Below are positions 12,701-23,860 of a stretch of 64,000 nt of DNA, one piece after another. Under the pieces are notes generated by a model. It ran no database searches. It was not told the DNA's origin and saw only the letters and a list, made by a program, of their open reading frames with translations. The stretch spans positions 15,835,401-15,899,400 of the forward strand of contig CM034405.1 of the NCBI GenBank assembly GCA_019925095.2, written 5' to 3'. Source of the stretch: Dendrolimus kikuchii. Its lineage: Eukaryota > Arthropoda > Insecta > Lepidoptera > Lasiocampidae. Each line of letters opens with the position of its first letter. Positions within the stretch are counted from its first letter, which is position 1. A program made the position numbers and the translations under genes.

Positions 12701-12840
12701 GTAAGTATTTTGCAGGCTCTTTAGCCTGCCAAATATTTAGCTTATAAAACCTAAATATTTGGCATTATCTTTACTTTGTACATATTTAAATGAATCTCTA
12801 TTAATGTATGTAACTACAAAGTAATAATAAGAGATTGATA

Positions 12841-13072
12841 AATTGGACCTACTTATGCAAAACAGAACCAATCCACAAACATGCCAAAATTGGGTTAAAG
12901 ATGCAGAAGACTTTCAAAATGCACCTTCTATCGACTCAATAAAAATCATAACGAGAAAATATAGTATACAATATTCTAAATGTTTTTTCCAAGATATAGA
13001 CATATTTTTTTGGCTTTTTCTCAAAACTGTCAGTATGTGGGTTGGTTCCATTTTGCATAAGTAGGTCCAATT
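12841..13072. mobile_element. MITE with ~42 bp terminal inverted repeats
   Basis: The left end aattggacctacttatgcaa and right end ttgcataagtaggtccaatt are inverted copies, and similarity extends about 42 bp inward with a few mismatches. It is 232 bp, with no transposase. An open frame across it is a by-product of the inverted arms. Confidence 0.8.
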
Positions 13073-13200
13073 GTGTGAAGGATGACATGATGATTTATGG
13101 TCTGAGGACGTATATCAGAATAGGAGTATGGCAGGAAAATACGTACTGCGCCGACCCAAATATTTGGGAGAATGTGACAGAAAAAAGAAAGTAATGATAA
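13073..13200 (+). pseudogene. LINE ORF2 C-terminal scrap
   Basis: One frame reads KDDMMIYGLRTYIR then GVWQENTYCADPN, like the K-DDM ... W-x-(K/E) ... ADP endings of endonuclease/reverse-transcriptase LINEs. A similar scrap ([14 protein letters not shown]) is at 56310-56400. Short and decayed. Confidence 0.5.
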
Positions 13201-13534
13201 TGAACGAAAATAGGTTTTCTGAAGTTCAAGTTAGCCGATTTAAATATCAAATAATTTTAAGTTTGTAACAGAATAATTAATTAAAACCCTTCCATTACCG
13301 AAAACAATGCCGAAGCTAAAACAAAGGAGGATGAGGAGGAACGAGGAGTTTCATAAATTATCCTCGGAGTAAACAAGCGGATTACCCATTGAATAATAAT
13401 CAATAGCTATCTCGATGTTTAACGAATGAAGCTAAATCGCGTTACACGCGTAAAAATTGATAGTAACTAACTACAATAAATTAATAACAGGTCTAACTTA
13501 TTAGACTTATTACTAATTAATTATGCTCTAGGTG

Positions 13535-13810
13535 CGGTTTCATCTGGGATAATGTTAGATTTAGGCCGTTTCACGCAGTTATGGCGACGGGTTTAGGGCG
13601 TTACTGGAGATGCAATATTGTTTTTTTTTTCTAAATTATGGCTATAACGCCTTTGACATTGATATTGCAAATTTCAAAGTAAGAAAACGCAGGGTGCGTT
13701 ATTGTTAATGACGTTAAATTTTGACAGATAACGTATGTTTGTAGACTAATGTGGCTATGCGTTAATTTTAACGCTTTAAATAAAACGCATTCGGTCACAG
13801 CCTAACCACA
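13535..13810 (+). mobile_element. MITE-2 family, copy 1
   Basis: Shares ctgggataatgtta, ccgtttcacgcag, acgttaaat(t/a)ttgac(a/c)gataacgta and ttaacgct(t/a)taaataa(a/g)acgc with the copies at 14635, 38604 and 41568. There is no internal coding frame. Confidence 0.65.
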
Positions 13811-13893
13811 TTGAGTTAGACTAAGTTTGTAGACTTCTTCAAGGTTCTTAAAGGAGCCTACAAACTTACTTTAACTCAATATGAATAATACCG
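13808..13893. mobile_element. MITE-1 family, partial copy
   Basis: Imperfect palindrome attgagttagactaagtttg ... caaacttactttaactcaat, directly abutting MITE-2. Best copy is 44762-44858. Confidence 0.65.
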
Positions 13894-14120
13894 CGAATCT
13901 TTAAGACTAAAGCAGATGAAGTTCTAGCATCTGAAGCAGGGTTGTCACTTTTTAAATGGAATAAATGTTACTGGCATATTAAAATACGATTTCTATTTTA
14001 ATTCATAAAATTTCACTGATAGCCGTTTGAGACTCTAGTCCAAGAAGCATCGTACATAAACAATTTTTACTTACTTAAACTTTGACAATTAAATCACAGA
14101 TCAACACTTCAATTTGTCGA

Positions 14121-14318
14121 CGACTTACCTCACTGTAACGCAGAGACTCTGGGTTTGATTATTACTTTATTTACTATAGTCTGGGTGTCTGGAATCGGCC
14201 CCTGAGTAGTCCGTTGTATATTACCCATAACACAAGCATAATTTCCTTAATTTGGGGATATATATGCAATATGTGTGTTTGGCTGCCAATTATTATAAAA
14301 ATATTATTATTATTAATT
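14121..14318 (+). mobile_element. tRNA-derived SINE family 2, fragment
   Basis: Matches the body of the full copy at 55697-55949 (acctcactgtaacgcagaga; gtctgggtgtctggaatcgg; tccgttgtatatta; tatgtgtgtttggctgcc) and ends in ATT repeats. Lacks the A-box end. Confidence 0.75.
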
Positions 14319-14634
14319 TCGTTAGAATAGGATATGACCAGCCTTAACAAACACGTGTTAAATAACAATAGTGTGCAGGGTAATAAGTAAATGAAACTAG
14401 GCTACCGAATCCGCTAACCGTACCGCAAATGCATTCAAACTGGCGTATGATTATGACTAATAGCCGTTTTATACCACAACTTACTAAAACTTTTTACAGT
14501 TTTGCGCTATTCATATTGTCTTGCTGTTTCTAAACGTAACATTGAAATTTGGCTTTTTTGCGTTATAATTCCAGTATCCAGAACTTGAAAATTTTGTAGT
14601 TTATAAAATTCTATAAAATAGGTATTTATTAGTG

Positions 14635-14990
14635 TTGCAGATATAGGCAGTTTCTCGCAGATATGGCGTTAATTGAGATGCGACATTGCCAATAACGTTT
14701 GATATCAACAGATAACGTATTAATAATACGGGTTGTCTGGAAGAGATCGCTTCTTAGCGATAAGACCGCCCATTGTGTACATTTAGAATATCTTTAGGCT
14801 ATAAGTTTTTCTGTGTTTTCTGTAATGGTGTACAATAAAGTGTTATCTATCTATCTATCTATCTAATGGTCAAAGTGGTCGCCATGGCCGAAAACGGTCG
14901 GAACAATTATCATCATCAATATGTCAATGCGTTAACGGCGTTATTTTTTTACGCTTTAAGTAAGGCGCATTCTTCCACAGTCTAACACTG
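14635..14990 (+). mobile_element. MITE-2 family, copy 2, split by a LINE 3' end
   Basis: Left part (tctcgcagatatggcg ... acagataacgtat) and right part (ttacgctttaagtaaggcgc) are MITE-2. The centre, about 14731-14935, is foreign and holds the LINE 3' end described separately. Confidence 0.6.
14731..14866 (+). mobile_element. LINE 3' end with hairpin and (ATCT)n tail
   Basis: Contains a perfect six-base-pair stem with a four-base loop (ATCGCT-TCTT-AGCGAT, 14746-14761), an AATAAA at 14833-14838 and an (ATCT)n tail to 14866. Hairpin plus polyadenylation signal plus short tandem tail is the layout of many non-LTR retrotransposon 3' ends. No protein part remains. Confidence 0.6.
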
Positions 14991-15077
14991 TTATTCATAA
15001 TGTGTTAGAGTAGGTTTATAGGCTTATTTAAGAAAGCAGCCTTCAAACTAACTCTAACTCAATATGAATATGACCGT
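14988..15077. mobile_element. MITE-1 family, partial copy
   Basis: Inverted halves gttattcata ... gttagagtaggtttataggc and gccttcaaactaactctaac ... tatgaatatgac, abutting MITE-2 as at 13808. Diverged. Confidence 0.6.
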
Positions 15078-15740
15078 TAATCTAATTAAATTAAAGTTTC
15101 AATCAAAAAGTGCTAAACTATACGCACCATATTTGAATATAACTCGAAAAAGCGCAAGATTTCCCTAGAAGTATTGACTACGTGACGAAAACCTAAGCCT
15201 CCACGTGACTAAGCCTGCTGTTTTGAAGACCTTCAAGCCTCCCGAGAACGGGTCAAATAGTATGAGAACATTCTTTAACATTCATAGCTAAATTACAGGA
15301 ATCCGCAACCTCATAGGTTTTGTACGAGCCGAGTTTTGTACTTATAAGTAGGTACAAGAAAAACAAGTGAAATAAATAACGCATAAATTATTGTTTGAAA
15401 AGTAATTATATTTTTTCTATCATGATATCTTAAAAGTTAAACGAGTAGAAGTTATTTTAACGCCGGTTCTTTTATATGTGAAAATATTAGAATTTATTGT
15501 AACGTGTGTCCGCTCCCTTATTCTTAGTCGTTTGATAAGCGGTCTACGTGTGTCTATTGAGCCTATAATAACTGCATTTGCGGTTGCAGCCCGTTATGAT
15601 GCGCGTGTGCACCGGTGCGTTCACTGACCTACACACAGATCCGGCTGATGGGAAATTCGCTTATTAATCGAGGAAAATGATCGCTCCAGTGATTTTAGAT
15701 ATTTAGGTACTAATAATTTAATGCTTCTGTATGTGTGTAT

Positions 15741-15952
15741 AATAAATAAATAAATAATCGGCAGACAAACACATTGTATAGTCCCGAGCTAAGCAAATGA
15801 TACTCATGTTGTGGGTAATATACAATGGACCACTCTGGTGCCGACTCCGGTCACCTAGATGAAGGAAAGTTTATTTACGAAATTTACTATGCCAGGAATC
15901 AAACCCGGAGCCTTACATTCAAGTGAGATCGGCCAACTAAGTCTAAGGCTTA
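15741..15952 (-). mobile_element. tRNA-derived SINE family 2, diverged copy
   Basis: Minus-strand reading gives a B box (ccgggtttgattcctggc) and the family end (tgtgtttgtctgccgattatt). The middle has diverged. Flanked on its tail side by AATA repeats. Confidence 0.65.
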
Positions 15953-16169
15953 TAATTATGTCACTGATCTTCACCTAAATGTTTTAACATTTTTTTGTAT
16001 TTGTTTTAGTGGGTCTCGGAATGGTTTCGATTCACCATTGAACCCGGTAGGTGGCGCTGCAATCGGGTTCTAGAGTTTAATTGTTTAATTGTAACATTCT
16101 AAACATGCCGTGTCTGTACATTGAAGCTATTTAAAAAAACCGTATACTCGATGACGATGGAGATTATGA

Positions 16170-16479
16170 TGCAATTTTTTTAGATTTCTTGTCTGTTTGT
16201 TCGGGATTCACATAAAAACTACTGCGCCGATTTCGATGCGGTTTTCGCTGATCGACAGCTAATTCTTAGAATTAAACTCTGCGCTTTATATCCCGCGGGA
16301 ATTTTCCCGGAAGCGGTTTAAAGTTGTTCGGATGCATAAAAATTAGCTTATTCCGACACAATTTCCACTAAAACGATAGCTTACATTCTTTTTTTAAATG
16401 CTGCGGGCGATACTTTGTGTCCCGGGAATACCGTGCGAATTTCAAGTCGAGCGTGGACGAAATCGCGAGCAAATCCTAG
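16170..16479 (+). mobile_element. Helitron-like relic, family 4
   Basis: Matches 44095-44400 in inverse orientation (acaaacagacaagaaatct; gcgggaattttcccggaagc; aaaattagcttattc-like) and ends ...CCTAG before T, as Helitrons do. Shorter related scraps are at 16030-16075. Confidence 0.5.
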
Positions 16480-16714
16480 TAATATATAAATCTTTATTTT
16501 CTTCTCGTTAAATATTGTTTCGTATGATTGATGAATTTAGCCACTGTTAATTCGTGATGAAAATTGACGCCAAGTAAAACCCGAACTCAGAATTATAATC
16601 TCTTGATTATAACGTTAAGTCCCGATTGCTTTCGGAGCGTCCGTTTCGAAGTCTGCGGTCCAATTTTCTGTTTTTTTTTGTAATATAGGTTATCGTTTGA
16701 CCATAATCTCGCTC

Positions 16715-17422
16715 GATCTGTATCGGAAATATGGTCCAAGATGGAGCACTACTACTACCTAAACGGTATTCACACGGTACTTGAAGACACCCAGGTTGTA
16801 AGTATCGGGAAAGACAGACTCCTGCAATGAATTCCACTCTTTTACGGTGTGAATGATGAAGGTGGCGCTTCGGTGGTATAGATGGAATATCCACCATATA
16901 TCGATGCCATATGCCGCTGTGTCTATTTGGCTGATGATGGAAAGACGACCGCGGGATCAGCTTGAAGAGCTTTACTACACACTCTCCACTTCGTGTGGTC
17001 TTTGGCACACACCTACACCGTACACACCTTACCTATGTATATGTATACCTAAATTAACAAATTTCAGAATGTGTATTATGTCCGTGTATTTTATCCGTGC
17101 AGGAACGGAGAAAGAATACAATTTCCTGCGGCCGGGCGGCCTGTCGTAAGAGGCGACAAAACAACCCACAGCCAGGTGGTAGGGCATTTGCCCGACTGGA
17201 TGGCTACCACCCCTGGTCTAAAGTATGTCGCCATAACAACCTTGAGTTGTGTTCCGGCATTAGTGATCAGGTTCCACTCTCCCTTAAGAGAGCAGCAGCG
17301 CATTTGTAGCACCTTTGGTGTTGCAAATGTCCATAGGCGATGGTAACCGCTTTCCATCGAGTGGGCCGTCTGCCTGTCTGCTGAACTCCAGCAATAAAAA
17401 AAAAAAAAAAAAAAAAAAAAAA
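16715..17422 (+). repeat. Dispersed poly(A)-ended element including REP-A copy 2
   Basis: 16715-17035 is a repeat-like GC-richer tract (gaattccactcttttacggt; gaaggtggcgcttcggtggt). 17089-17422 is REP-A: it begins tccgtgcaggaacggagaaa, contains gtaagaggcgacaaaacaac and ends ctgaactccagcaat followed by about 26 A. The pure poly(A) end marks a fairly recent retroposition on the plus strand. Frames in both strands are repeat-borne, with no recognisable domain. Confidence 0.75.
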
Positions 17423-18245
17423 TGTGAGTACATAACACATAACACAAATAATTGTGCACTGTATGAGTACATTAAGGTGTCATATATCTTCAACTGTACC
17501 AACAATACCTGTGTAAATCAAAAAAATGAAAGTCTTAATGTATCATTTTAGTATTAAAATTAGAATAAATTAATATAATAAGTTATTCGTAAAGTACACC
17601 ACCACACAAACACCATTGAATAAATGTCACACACAATAACAAAAATAACCAATAAGCGTGTATAAATTCTAAAAACTTTCTTCACAATTAAGTTGTAAAA
17701 AAGGGTACGGAACTCGAGTCCGTAGAGTTGTTAAAAAGAAATATAAGTTTATTTGCAATATTTTACTCGATTTTTAGTGTTTTTTTATTTCATACTAAAG
17801 CTTTTCTTTTACTCAATGTCGAGATAGTCAGTAACAGCTTCGATAACATCAAGAATGTTACCATTCAACATACGAGTTACAGAAAACGTTTCTCGTAAAA
17901 CATACCTCGTGTTAGATCGTAAGGAATGAGATCTCTCTGTTTCTTCATCATGATGACGTCAGACGGCGTGGTTCCGTGATGTTTATCCGCTTACCTTACT
18001 CATACTATTTATTTACACCCACATACCATTTTTTGTATAGTTCAAAGGATATATTCATTTATTTTATTCGTTTTATGCGTTGATTTTATTATAACTAATA
18101 GTTTCTATTTAATTAGCCTTAGTCGAGGTACGCATATAATCTATTCTTGAGAATGCATCAGTTTTATACATAAGTCACTTCTATGTATTATAATTAGGAT
18201 GACTTATAAAAATACTAAGGCCAAGTAAAAAGCATCTATGATAAA
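17423..18245. other. No gene seen
   Basis: AT-rich DNA without recognised features. Confidence 0.45.
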
Positions 18246-18352
18246 CGTGTATGTATGAAGAGATTAATGAATATAGATGAAGCAAAACATGTATGTGAAG
18301 ATTGTAGGAAGTGGAAATCCATCTTTTCTGCCTACCCCTATAAGAAACAGGC
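18246..18352 (+). pseudogene. LINE-D ORF 3' end
   Basis: One frame reads RVCMKRLMNIDEAKHVCED then KWKSIFSAYPYKKQA and stop, followed by tatgtatgta. The pattern R-x-CM-x-R-(V/L)MN-x2-EA ... KW-x-S ... AYP is shared with 62663-62812 and 55340-55617. It is the C-terminus and tail of a non-LTR retrotransposon. Confidence 0.6.
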
Positions 18353-18455
18353 TTGATATGTATGTAAAATATTTTTCGGTTAAACTATTAACTTCTTTTT
18401 TTAACAAATTAATTATTTGATTGATGAAAAATACAATATAAACTTAAAAATAAAC

Positions 18456-18775
18456 CATATACTATATTAAAAACTAAAAATAAATAAAACGGAAAAATAC
18501 CTAAAGATAAAATATTGGTCCCAATTTCCCAAACCACTGTCACTTACCGGGAACGTCCCCAGAAGGTTGGCGGCGTTGCCACGTTGTATAGCAACGCTTA
18601 ATCTTTGAGCAAAATAGACGCCAGCCTTCTGGTCACGTGTGACGTCTATTAAACGTTTGGCGACGTCATGGTAGACCTTTAGAGCGTTAGGATCTAGCCG
18701 TCTTATTAATAAAAATGTTTTACTCCTAGGATTACTCCGACTTTGGGCTGGACTAGTTACTCTGTACACAACCAA
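18456..18775 (-). pseudogene. RLE-type LINE 3' end, minus strand
   Basis: The minus-strand frame contains DVAKRLIDVTRDQKAG, VYFAQRLSVAIQRGNAANLL and GTFPVSDSG, matching the end of the fragment at 5849-6400 but without its stop codon. Followed by an AT-rich 3' tail nearly shared with 62880-62990. Confidence 0.7.
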
Positions 18776-19017
18776 GTATTAACTTCACTGTAACAATGTT
18801 ATTAATAATCAAGAAGTATCTTTAAAGTAACAAAACGTTCCTTACACTATGAGTAATGAATAAGTTATGGTAACATTTATCATTTTAAAGTAAAAAGACC
18901 GACGAGGTTAATGAAAATGACTATAAACTGACAAATAATGTTGACAGATGACATTTACAATATCAGTAGATAAATTGAAGGAAGTGAAGTGAACAATTTA
19001 GAATCCGTGACCACACC

Positions 19018-19205
19018 AGTTGTGAATATGGCTTATAAGAGGGAACACACCATCACATCTTTTTTGAATATCCTAAATTATTTTCTCCCCTGTACTCCAT
19101 TCTACCCAAAGACTTCCCCCGTCCTGTCAATGTTAACTTCCTTCTTACTGTAGTAGATAGCAAGTATATTTATATATTATCCAAATTTTTACAAATAAAT
19201 AACAA
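19018..19205 (+). pseudogene. LINE ORF2 C-terminal fragment (CCHC-like end)
   Basis: One frame reads CEYGL, stop, EGTHHHIFFEYPKLFSPLYS, then PVNVNFLLTVVDSKYIY and ILSKFLQINN. The C-x-G ... HHIFFE-x-P pattern is the degraded Cys/His end of Jockey/I-type LINE ORF2 proteins. The stop and the loss of a cysteine (E-Y-P for E-C-P) show decay. Confidence 0.55.
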
Positions 19206-19330
19206 TGATTTATAGCAGTATGTAGTTAGTCTAATACTATATATTTTGAGTTGTCCACAGGCTCTCAGAAAGGACTGGAAAGTCAACCGGTCAAAATTTT
19301 CGTTGCCCTCTCCCCTATCTATATATACTA

Positions 19331-19539
19331 CTAGCTGTCCCGGCAGACGTTGTTCTGCCCTGAAGAAATAAAATGTAGAACCCGATTCCAGCGTCACCTA
19401 CCGGATCCAAATGTAAGCTATCCTATCTTTCAAGTCGGATCAAACTGCACATGGTGTGCAAATTTGATTAAAATCGGTCAAGTAGTTTAGGAGTCCATCG
19501 CGGGCAAACAACGTGACACGTAATTTATATATATTAAGA
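19331..19539 (-). mobile_element. Non-autonomous Helitron, family 1, copy 1 (209 bp)
   Basis: Minus strand: starts TCTTAATATATATAAATTAC, ends GGGACAGCTAG, with the stem-loop GGCAGA-ACAACG-TCTGCC eleven bases before the end. Flanked by A (19330) and T (19540). All Helitron hallmarks are present: 5' TC, 3' hairpin then CTAG, insertion between A and T, and no target-site duplication. Copy 2 at 30614-30822 has the same length. Confidence 0.9.
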
Positions 19540-20706
19540 TAAGCACCTGACATTTTTTCTCAGCACTGTGAAATTGGCAAAATGGACACTGAAAGTGTTG
19601 GAGCCATAACCCCAAACAGAGAAGAAGAAGAAGTGAACAATACCTATAAATAAGTTACTGCTCTGAACCAACTTTGACGTCCGCATTAGTGTTTTCAAAT
19701 GTGTTTTTTGTTTTGTAATAGCTTTTCACTTACTCGTAATTTCGCATATAATTAAACCAAAAATGAAACGGTGCTATTGGGTTGAAGAGGGAGAGAGCAG
19801 TCTAGTTAAAATTTGGTATCGTGGTATTTTAATATTAATATTTATAATTTTGTTTGCTGTTTCGGGAACCATACTGATTTGCGGGGTTAAAAATTATAAA
19901 AACGTCATAGAAAACAAATGTTTTTAAGACCTAATGATTAAAATAACTGCTTACTCTAAGCATAATCCATCCTAAAACTATCCGATAGCTTAGAGTAACT
20001 GTTACTCAGAGAGTAAAGTCGAATTAGTATACTCCAACTTTACTTCGTGTTTATTAATACTGAAATTAGTTAATACTGACATAATTAATACTAGGAGTAA
20101 AGTTGATCTAGCTTTAATCTACGTTTATTAATAAGACGGTAGAGGTATTGAATTAAATTAGCGTACTATTGAATTAATATTATTGACATACGTGTAAATA
20201 AAATTAATTCAATAGTACGTATAATATATACATATTATAAGCTAAACATGGCAAGGTTACACAGTGGTAGAATGTCAGCCCTCCTACGGCAGCGTCATGC
20301 CAATATTTTTTGGGTCTGCCTCTTCTACCACTATTGGTCTATAAGTATATTTTATCGATTACTGGTCTAATGTTTTAAATAATGATACGTAAAAAACAAG
20401 ATTGTCATCCTAAGTATTTCTCTCTTTTAGTATCTTCTTCACGTAGTATAAAACAAAGTCGCTTTCCGCATCTGTCTGTCTGTAAATCTGCTAACTCCTT
20501 CTATACCCCGGAACGGATCTATAAGCGGTTTTCACCATCAGTTAGATAATTTTTCAAGGAAGGATTATATATATATAAGTTATAAGTTACTGTGTGATAT
20601 AATTAATTAGAGACGAGATACGGAAAAAAGCTAAATTAACTTAAAAATAAGACTAAATACAAAAATAAACTAAGTAATAAATAGTAAGATATTCCTATAA
20701 ATAAAC
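19540..20706. other. No gene; short perfect palindrome at 20163-20221
   Basis: The arms cgtactattgaattaat and attaattcaatagtacg are inverted copies around a 24-26 base centre. It could be a very small MITE. The rest is AT-rich. Confidence 0.45.
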
Positions 20707-20830
20707 CTAGCTATATATATATATATATATATATATACTAGCTTTTGCCCGCGGCTTCACTAGCGATATATAAAAATCTAAGTTTTTATGTAACTAAAAT
20801 AGACCTTAACCCGTAGCGTAGTCACGGGGA
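20707..20830 (-). mobile_element. (TA)n tract joined to a truncated Helitron 3' end
   Basis: A (TA) run at 20709-20737 is followed by ctagcttttgcccgcggctt, the reverse complement of a Helitron 3' end (AGCCGCGGGCAAAAGCTAG). The 5' end of the element was not found. Confidence 0.5.
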
Positions 20831-23497
20831 AAACTGTAGTTAATTAATATACTTAGGTATACTTTTATGCAAAAGAGACATAAAGTCAAAGACATGGCAT
20901 CTAACACGTCAAACAATAATTATGATTACGGACTCTCTACATCGTTTCACTCGTTTGCTGTCGTGTGAGTCAACGCACGAGTGAAAGTGTCTACAATGCC
21001 TGCCGCCACTTATTGCAATGCGTGTTACATACCGCATGTCCACTATTAAAATATTGGACATCAGTGATATAGTAGATAGAATATTTATAAACATATGGCC
21101 AAGTTATATTTGGGTATACAGTATACACCCTGCCCAGTACTTATGTACCATGTTGCGGTGTATGTGAGGCTAGACGTTTATACCCTTGCCAAGCATAACG
21201 ATGTGCATACGCACTTCGCTCGGCATAGGAATGACATGAGACATTTTAAAATATAATCCTGGGAAATCGGGCAGATTGCCACTTGACATGGTGCCGTTGT
21301 AATACAATAAGCTACCCAAAGTACGGGCTCACCAACGACTCAGGAATTGGTTAGCTGAGCACACTTTTTATAGTCACGAGAATTTTATGATCTACTGTTA
21401 ATTGAGCATAATTATATTATTGAAATTGACGTGTATCATTGTTTTACAGGTTCGAACTTGGGTCACTAAAGTGATAGACCAAAAACGTCTCCGCTCAGCT
21501 GAGATGAGAATGTTGAAATGCATTAGTGTTATTTCTGTGGTGTATGTTTACTTTTGTAATACAAGTTTACGTTGGTAACTTGCAATGTTTGTTAGTTCGT
21601 TTAGGTCAAACTTGCAAGCTGAAGGACCGGATCCTTTAGAGTTACAACTCTGTAATTTAACATGCTTGTTTAGTCTTGATAATAATAGACGAAAGTGAAA
21701 TAATTCATTATAATATCAACCATATTATCATTATCATAACTTTGATTTTTTCTTTTTAGAACATCAAAAAACTTGTTTTAAAAAATACTTTTTAATATTA
21801 ATTTTTTACTTTCTGTATGAAGTGAATACGTAACTGTAATGCTCTCACATAATAATATAATCTCACCAAAAGCCTAAATATTATTTTTAATTTCTCATAT
21901 TCTGAAAGTATGCTTGGAGTTGTGTAATCACAGGGACGAAAAGTTCAGTTTTCGTCCTTGCGAAACGGTTCTCCTTGCTGTAAAAAAAATTAGAAAACTA
22001 TGCGAACCGTAGATAATACATGCGACTTATATCTCAACTAATTTACAGCCACTGTTAAATCGCGGCATAAATTGTAATAAAAATATATGAACAATTATAT
22101 AACATCATTTTATACTTATAAATTACTTCTCATTAAATTTTTATTTAATTTACATAAATTTTAACTAAATATTTTTGTTATAATCAGTGACAAAAAAATA
22201 CTGGCTGGTAGAATGCCACAGAAAAAGAAATTTACTTGACTTGTCGTAAATGATTTAGATATTGTTTTAATGCCTGATTTTAACAGAAAAGTAGTTGTTT
22301 GTTTAACTAATCCGTTATTTCCTTTCCTCATATTCGAAAAGTCTATTTAGATACTCGTACTATTAGCGCCATCGCTACACTCATCCGCCAAACTATCTCG
22401 TGCCGAAATAGGTCACTTTCACCTCTCTTGCAACAATCTACTATTTTATATCTCTAACTTGAGGAGAGACTTGTGGTCATTGTGAAAGTTGAGGTAAAGA
22501 GACCTCCTAGTATAGTATATCGAAATAGGGCGACTAATCTCGGCGGAGAAGAGCAATTATTCACTGCCATCAAAGCCATGACCCTTAGCAGTGAGAAAAC
22601 GATTTAGAAGAACTTGAGGAATTGTAGTTTACTCATAAATTGTCTAAAATTGTTATAATTCCGTTCCTGCCGAAATAACTACGGAACTTTGAAAAGGTTT
22701 TTAAAATATTCCGCCTCTTGCCCGTCATTTACAGTAAGAATTTTATGTAACAAATTCGGACATTTAAAAGATTAAACTGAAATCAGAGTTGACATTTAAA
22801 AGTTTCAATATAATCCTTCTTAAGGAACATTAAAATATACTGAAGACTTTAAGTTTCCTGAAAATTTCGCAATTTATTTTATAAATCTTTAAGGGTGATC
22901 GTACATTAGCCGTGTTTTATATACACGTAAGAATTTGTTTTTGGGATTCTATGGATATTTGAAGAAAAAACAACGAATTATTATACAATGTTCATATACA
23001 TCCATCTGTCCGTCTGACTATGTATGTTATAGTAAATTTTCTGAGATTAATAATTAATTAATAATCTTTATTTATGTTAAAATATTCCAATACTCAGTAT
23101 ACTAAATTATTTATTGCGAACATTATGATCATTATATTACATGCAGGTCTTAATTTACATGTTCTTATTTGCAGTAATACAAGATGATCGTAATTCTAAT
23201 AATTAAAATCATCTGTATAGTACTTTAATATTCTAAGCTACCACAACTATTATAAACGATGTTAGAGATAAATTTGGATTTTTCTATTCATCAGAAAACG
23301 TCTTATATTATCGCAGACAGAAGCGAAGTCTGTCTTACATGACGTGAACATTATATATTTGTAAACGTTGGTAGACGTTGACGCTGAAGAACGAAACCTC
23401 CGTGTTACATCTGTAAATATTTTTTCAAGGTACAATAGCAATTTAATGTGACTCAATGAAAGGGAAGATATTATCCAAAAACTATTGTATACACTAA
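20831..23497. other. No gene seen (about 2.7 kb)
   Basis: AT-rich DNA; open frames are short and without motifs. No recognised repeat. Confidence 0.45.
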
Positions 23498-23595
23498 CGG
23501 TCTTATACATAGAGAGTTAGAATAACTTCGAACGCTTCTTTATGGTTCTTGAAGTAGCCTTTAAACAAACAGTAACTATCTATGAATAAGATTGT
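23498..23595. mobile_element. MITE-1 family, diverged copy
   Basis: The left half cggtcttatacatagagagt is nearly identical to 44762-44781. The right half (aactatctatgaataagatt) is decayed. Confidence 0.65.
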
Positions 23596-23737
23596 AACGT
23601 TGGTGTGCGTAAACATTTAAGCGATAATTAAACTAAAATAATCGCTAAAACTGTATGGCTTACAGCCTTACAGGTACGAAAGCCTGATTTACACTAGTTA
23701 ACAAGCCGGTTATTGTCAAAGGTCTCAAAATAAAGGA

Positions 23738-23860
23738 TGCTGAAGATCGCGCCAAGTAGAGAACGATGAATAATGTACGAATATGGACCCCAGATATCGA
23801 AGCAAATGCTCCGACCGCAACTGGGATTTAACACTCGGATGATGATGATGATGAAGAAGT
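23738..23860 (+). pseudogene. LINE C-terminal scrap with (GAT)n tail
   Basis: The frame AEDRAK, stop, RTMNNVRIWTPDIEANAPTA resembles the decayed end of a LINE ORF2 (D-R-x-K-W-R), followed by gatgatgatgatgatgaa. Weak evidence. Confidence 0.35.

Noticed and set aside
12843..13064. 73-codon frame
   Set aside because: It spans exactly the MITE and ends inside both inverted arms.
16607..17459. Several 70-130 codon frames on both strands
   Set aside because: They lie wholly within dispersed repeats (REP-A and its upstream tract) and recur with those repeats; no domain is present.
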